Of a stretch of DNA of 9,704 bases, positions 6,880 to 9,704 are shown piece after piece. The stretch lies in the NCBI GenBank assembly GCA_905236545.1, contig CAJOQO010000117.1, positions 1 through 9,704 on the forward strand, given 5' to 3'. Below the pieces are notes generated by a model, which worked only from the letters and a program-made list of their open reading frames with translations, was not told the DNA's origin and ran no database searches. How positions within the stretch are numbered: the first letter of the stretch is position 1; every line of letters starts with the position of its first letter. A program made the position numbers and the translations under genes. The stretch comes from an uncultured Lachnospiraceae bacterium. GTDB taxonomy: Bacteria > Bacillota > Clostridia > Lachnospirales > Lachnospiraceae.

Positions 6880-7851
6880 TTAATGATGATTCGGTATGCT
6901 CAGCGGATGGTGGCATGCCGCCATCCTGCCGCCCAGATCCCTCAGAACAGGAGCCTGCGTGCTGCATTCTGACGTCGCAAAGGGGCATCTTGTATGAAAC
7001 CTGCATCCGGAAGGCGGGGTCACCGCGCTGGGAACCTCGCCGCCCAGAAGAGTAACCTCCTCGTGCCGGTGACGCGGATCCGGAAGCAGGATCGCGTTGA
7101 TCAGAAATCTGGTATACGGATGAAGCGGGGCGCGGAAAACCTCTTCCGTAACTCCCGTCTCGCAAAGCATCCCCAGAAACATGATGCATACCCTGTCCGA
7201 GATATGACGGACCACCGACAGATCATGACTGATAAAAAGGCATGTCAGTTCCCTCTTCTTTCTGAGGGAACTGATCAGGTTCAGAATCTGATTCTGAACC
7301 GGTACATCCAGCGCTGAAACCGGCTCATCACATACGATCAGCTCAGGATCCGCCGCCAGCGCCCGCGCGATTCCGATTCTCTGCCGCTGCCCTCCGGAAA
7401 ACTGATGCGGATAGCGATAAAGATATTCTCCCGGAACCCCGACATCCTGCATCAGCTCCAGCACCCGCCGCGTCGTTTCTTCCTTTGTTCTGCACACATG
7501 CCAGGTATCAAGCGGCTCAGCGATCAGATCCCTGACCGTCATGCGCGGATCAAGAGAGGCGTACGGATCCTGGAAGATCATCTGCATCTGCCTGCGGTAT
7601 CCGGAGAATTCCCTGTCGGACATGTCAGTGACATCCTCTCCTTTATACAGGATCCGGCCGCTTTGCGGCTTCGCAAGACGGATCAGGAGCCTTCCCAGGG
7701 TGGACTTTCCGCAGCCGGACTCACCGACCAGCCCCAGGGTTTCTCCCCGGATAATCTTCAAAGACACATCCGAGACGGCGTGCACCTTCTTTTTTCTTCC
7801 GGCCGGAAACTCCTTCGTCAGATTCCTTGCCTCCAGCAGGACCTCACTCAT
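6880..7851 (-). CDS. Peptide-type ABC importer ATPase, DppF/OppF family
   Basis: The 323-residue cytoplasmic ATPase powers uptake of a peptide-like solute (or, in some relatives, nickel) together with the neighbouring ATPase and the permeases. All nucleotide-binding motifs are intact: Walker A GESGCGKST (43-51), Q-loop FQDP (93-96), signature FSGGQRQR (151-158), Walker B LIVCDEP with Asp175 and Glu176, D-loop SALD (179-182) and the switch His209. The C-terminal oligopeptide-transporter extension contains HPYT (244-247) and cysteines 283, 289, 296 and 313, a pattern that in some members of this family holds an iron-sulphur cluster. The length is normal. The ATG overlaps the previous gene's stop as ATGA, and a strong AGGAGG lies 7 nt upstream, inside the end of that gene, so translation is probably coupled. 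The family is certain; the substrate cannot be read from this protein, so I give no gene symbol. Confidence 0.95.
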   Translation of the reverse strand: MSEVLLEARNLTKEFPAGRKKKVHAVSDVSLKIIRGETLGLVGESGCGKSTLGRLLIRLAKPQSGRILYKGEDVTDMSDREFSGYRRQMQMIFQDPYASLDPRMTVRDLIAEPLDTWHVCRTKEETTRRVLELMQDVGVPGEYLYRYPHQFSGGQRQRIGIARALAADPELIVCDEPVSALDVPVQNQILNLISSLRKKRELTCLFISHDLSVVRHISDRVCIMFLGMLCETGVTEEVFRAPLHPYTRFLINAILLPDPRHRHEEVTLLGGEVPSAVTPPSGCRFHTRCPFATSECSTQAPVLRDLGGRMAACHHPLSIPNHH

Positions 7852-8966
7852 TCTCCGCCTCCTTTATCCCCGTCCGTCCCTGCCCGGCCGGATGTATCAG
7901 CCTGCGCTTCTCCCGGAGCGCTTCCCCGGATCTTTTCCTGCGCTTCTCCCGGAGCGCTTCCCCGGATCTTCTCCTGCGCTTCCTCAAGAGCGCCGTCCGG
8001 CATCTTCAGGAGATGGCACAGGGCAAGATGGCCTTCCTCACCTGCAGGAAGCCTCTCAGGCATCTCTTTGCGGCATAGCTCCATACAGCTGCCGCAGCGC
8101 GGCGAGAAGCTGCAGCCCGCGCCAAGGTGCAGAAGATTCGGTACCACTCCCGGGATCGAATCCAGCACATCCGCGCCGCTGCGCAGAGAGGTCGCGGCCT
8201 TCAGCAAGGCTTTTGTATACGGATGCACCGGCCGGTCAAACAGCACCCTGACATCCGCCTGCTCTACGACACGGCCGGCATACATGACGTAAACGTAATC
8301 GCACACCTGCGCAATCACGCCAAGGTTGTGGCTGATCAGAAGAATGCTCGTCCCTTGCCCGCACAGCTGCTTCATCAGACGCAGAATCTGGGCCTCCACG
8401 GTCACGTCGAGAGCGGTCGTCGGCTCATCCGCGATCAGAAGCTTCGGGCCGCAGATCATCGCCATGGCAATCATAATCCTCTGCCTGAGACCTCCCGAGA
8501 GCTGATGCGGATAACACTCCATCCTGCTCTTCGCGTCTGAGATTCCAACCTGGCCGAAGATCTCCTCCACACGCTCCCTGGCCCCTTTTTTTGTGACCTT
8601 TTCATGAAGCAGCAAGGCTTCCTCCACCTGCTTTCCGACCTTCATGACAGGGTTCAGGCTTGTCATCGGCTCCTGGAAGATCATGGAAACCTCAGATCCC
8701 CGCAGGGAGCAGCGCTCCTTCTCTCTGATTCCGGAAATCTCCCGCCCGTCAAGAAGGATCTCTCCGCTCACGATCCGGCCCGGATACCGGATCAGTCCCA
8801 TAACGGATCTGGCGGTTACGCTTTTTCCGCAGCCGGACTCGCCCACGATCCCCACGATCTGGCCGGGGCGCACCTGAAGACTGACATCCCTGACCGCAGG
8901 AACCTCTCCCTTCTCCGTAAAAAAGCTGGTGTTCAGATGGCTGATCACGAGTGTCTTCTGTTCCAT
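7848..8966 (-). CDS. Peptide-type ABC importer ATPase, DppD/OppD family, with a repetitive C-terminal tail
   Basis: The 372-residue partner ATPase has intact Walker A GESGCGKS (42-49), Q-loop Gln98, signature LSGGLRQR (156-163; Leu where Met is more usual), Walker B LLIADEP with Asp180 and Glu181, D-loop TALD and switch His213. The C-terminal extension has HPYTKALL (248-255) and cysteines 285, 291, 294, 298 and 317, consistent with the iron-sulphur type seen in some relatives. Family members normally end around residue 320-335. This one adds about 45 hydrophilic residues containing two copies of a 12-residue unit (EAQEKIRGSAPG, 329-340 and 341-352). It starts 12 bp after the permease gene, with GAGGAAG about 8 nt upstream, and its stop overlaps the next ATPase's start. 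It is clearly part of one operon; the substrate is undetermined. Confidence 0.95.
   Translation of the reverse strand: MEQKTLVISHLNTSFFTEKGEVPAVRDVSLQVRPGQIVGIVGESGCGKSVTARSVMGLIRYPGRIVSGEILLDGREISGIREKERCSLRGSEVSMIFQEPMTSLNPVMKVGKQVEEALLLHEKVTKKGARERVEEIFGQVGISDAKSRMECYPHQLSGGLRQRIMIAMAMICGPKLLIADEPTTALDVTVEAQILRLMKQLCGQGTSILLISHNLGVIAQVCDYVYVMYAGRVVEQADVRVLFDRPVHPYTKALLKAATSLRSGADVLDSIPGVVPNLLHLGAGCSFSPRCGSCMELCRKEMPERLPAGEEGHLALCHLLKMPDGALEEAQEKIRGSAPGEAQEKIRGSAPGEAQADTSGRAGTDGDKGGGE
7901..7981 (-). repeat. 36-bp tandem repeat in the ATPase tail
   Basis: There are two full 36-bp copies (7901-7936 and 7937-7972), differing only at one base near their ends (T at 7935, C at 7971), followed by a 9-bp partial third copy. 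They encode the repeated EAQEKIRGSAPG unit in the dispensable-looking C-terminal tail of the DppD/OppD-like ATPase. The period is a multiple of three and keeps the frame. The near-identity suggests recent duplication by slippage. Confidence 0.9.
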
Positions 8967-8978
8967 GGCGGGGCTTCC

Positions 8979-9704
8979 TCACTTCTTCTGATAGGGATCC
9001 ATCACATCCCTCAGGCCGTCTCCAAGAAAGTTAAATGCAAGTACGATCAGCATGATCGCGATGCTCGGCGCCAGACTCAGCCACGGCGCATTGTACAGAA
9101 ACTGTCTTCCCGTATTCACCATCAGGCCCCAGGACGCCGCAGGCGGCTGGATGCCGAGACCCAGAAAGCTGAGACTGCTTTCCGTCAGAATCGCGGAAGG
9201 CACGTTCAGCGTAAACAGAACGATCAGGGTCGGAATACAGTTCGGAAGAAGGTGGCGGAATATGATCTTACGCCTCGGCACGCCGATCACACGGGCCGCC
9301 TCCACGTATTCCGTCTTTTTCAGCTGCAGGGCCTGCGCACGCACGATTCTCGAAACGCCCGCCCAGTTCACCAGCGCAAGCGTGAGAAAGATATTGATCA
9401 GCCCGTCCCCGAGCACATACATGATAACCATGGCGAGCAGCATCGACGGAAATGCAAGGGTGATATCAGCAAGACGCATGATCACGGCATCGAGCCAGCC
9501 CCCGTAGAATCCCGCGGCAACTCCGAGGACCGCTCCGAGCAGCATGCTCACAATCGTCGGTACAACCCCCGTCAGAAGGGATACTCTTGATCCGTACAGC
9601 AGTCTTGTAAGGATGTCACGTCCTGCCTCATCCGTTCCGAGCAGATGCTTCGCGCCGGGCGGGGACAGCCTGTTCATCAGGTCCATATCGGCGGGGTTGT
9701 ATGG
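8979..9704 (-). CDS. Peptide-type ABC importer permease, DppC/OppC family (5' end beyond the window)
   Basis: 241 codons plus the stop are visible, and the frame stays open to the right edge, so the N-terminus with its first membrane segment is missing; complete homologues run about 280-300 residues. A methionine codon at 9686 is internal, since the codons before it read PYNPAD and continue the family's pre-LGTDEAGRD segment without a break. Visible landmarks are LGTDEAGRDILTRLLYGSR, several hydrophobic membrane segments, and the EAA coupling loop EYVEAARVIGVPRRKIIFRH, which contacts the ATPases. The protein forms half of the membrane channel of the importer. It is followed at 12 bp by the first ATPase gene. 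The other permease and the binding protein are expected further right. Confidence 0.94.
   Translation of the reverse strand, partial: PYNPADMDLMNRLSPPGAKHLLGTDEAGRDILTRLLYGSRVSLLTGVVPTIVSMLLGAVLGVAAGFYGGWLDAVIMRLADITLAFPSMLLAMVIMYVLGDGLINIFLTLALVNWAGVSRIVRAQALQLKKTEYVEAARVIGVPRRKIIFRHLLPNCIPTLIVLFTLNVPSAILTESSLSFLGLGIQPPAASWGLMVNTGRQFLYNAPWLSLAPSIAIMLIVLAFNFLGDGLRDVMDPYQKK

Noticed and set aside
8604..9590. A 328-codon plus-strand open frame opposite the importer permease and ATPase
   Set aside because: It is a His/Arg/Gln-rich shadow of two genes with intact family motifs; there is no start signal or recognisable fold.

Overview
The window looks like a chromosomal segment from a gut-type member of the Clostridia (Bacillota), most likely Lachnospiraceae. 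The evidence is GC content in the mid-50s by eye, strong AGGAGG-type ribosome binding sites, a Gram-positive style secreted protein with a Pro/Thr linker, and the protein types present. There is no sign of a phage, an IS element, a CRISPR array, or an rRNA or tRNA gene.

Layout, left to right. Positions 1-198 hold no gene but carry several inverted repeats, including a perfect 11-bp hairpin and a larger three-way-junction (Y-shaped) element. Next is a minus-strand gene (199-1503) for a secreted two-domain protein of unknown function. A 511-bp divergent intergenic region (1504-2014) contains two tandem dyads, 40 bp apart, that differ by a compensatory base-pair change. On the plus strand (2015-3796) is a regulator-like protein with two Xre-type helix-turn-helix domains and a large uncharacterised C-terminal region. 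It converges on, and overlaps by 68 bp, a minus-strand gene (3729-6764) for a 1011-residue membrane protein. That protein has two tandem extracytoplasmic Cache-like sensor modules fused to an MscS-type channel core. Upstream of it, also on the minus strand, are the last three genes of a peptide-type ABC importer operon: permease (DppC/OppC-like, cut by the right edge), ATPase (DppD/OppD-like) and ATPase (DppF/OppF-like).

How they fit together. The importer genes are tightly coupled (a 12-bp gap, then an ATGA overlap) and certainly work together. The substrate-binding protein and the second permease are expected beyond the right edge. The Cache-MscS gene follows 115 bp downstream, separated by a long imperfect hairpin, so it may be read through from the importer operon or transcribed separately. 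The regulator gene and the secreted-protein gene are divergent across a shared control region, so regulation of one by the other is a reasonable but unproven idea.

The most novel-looking item is the Cache-Cache-MscS fusion, which has the form of a ligand-responsive, rather than purely tension-gated, ion channel. The tandem covarying dyads and the Y-shaped intergenic element are the best unexplained non-coding signals.
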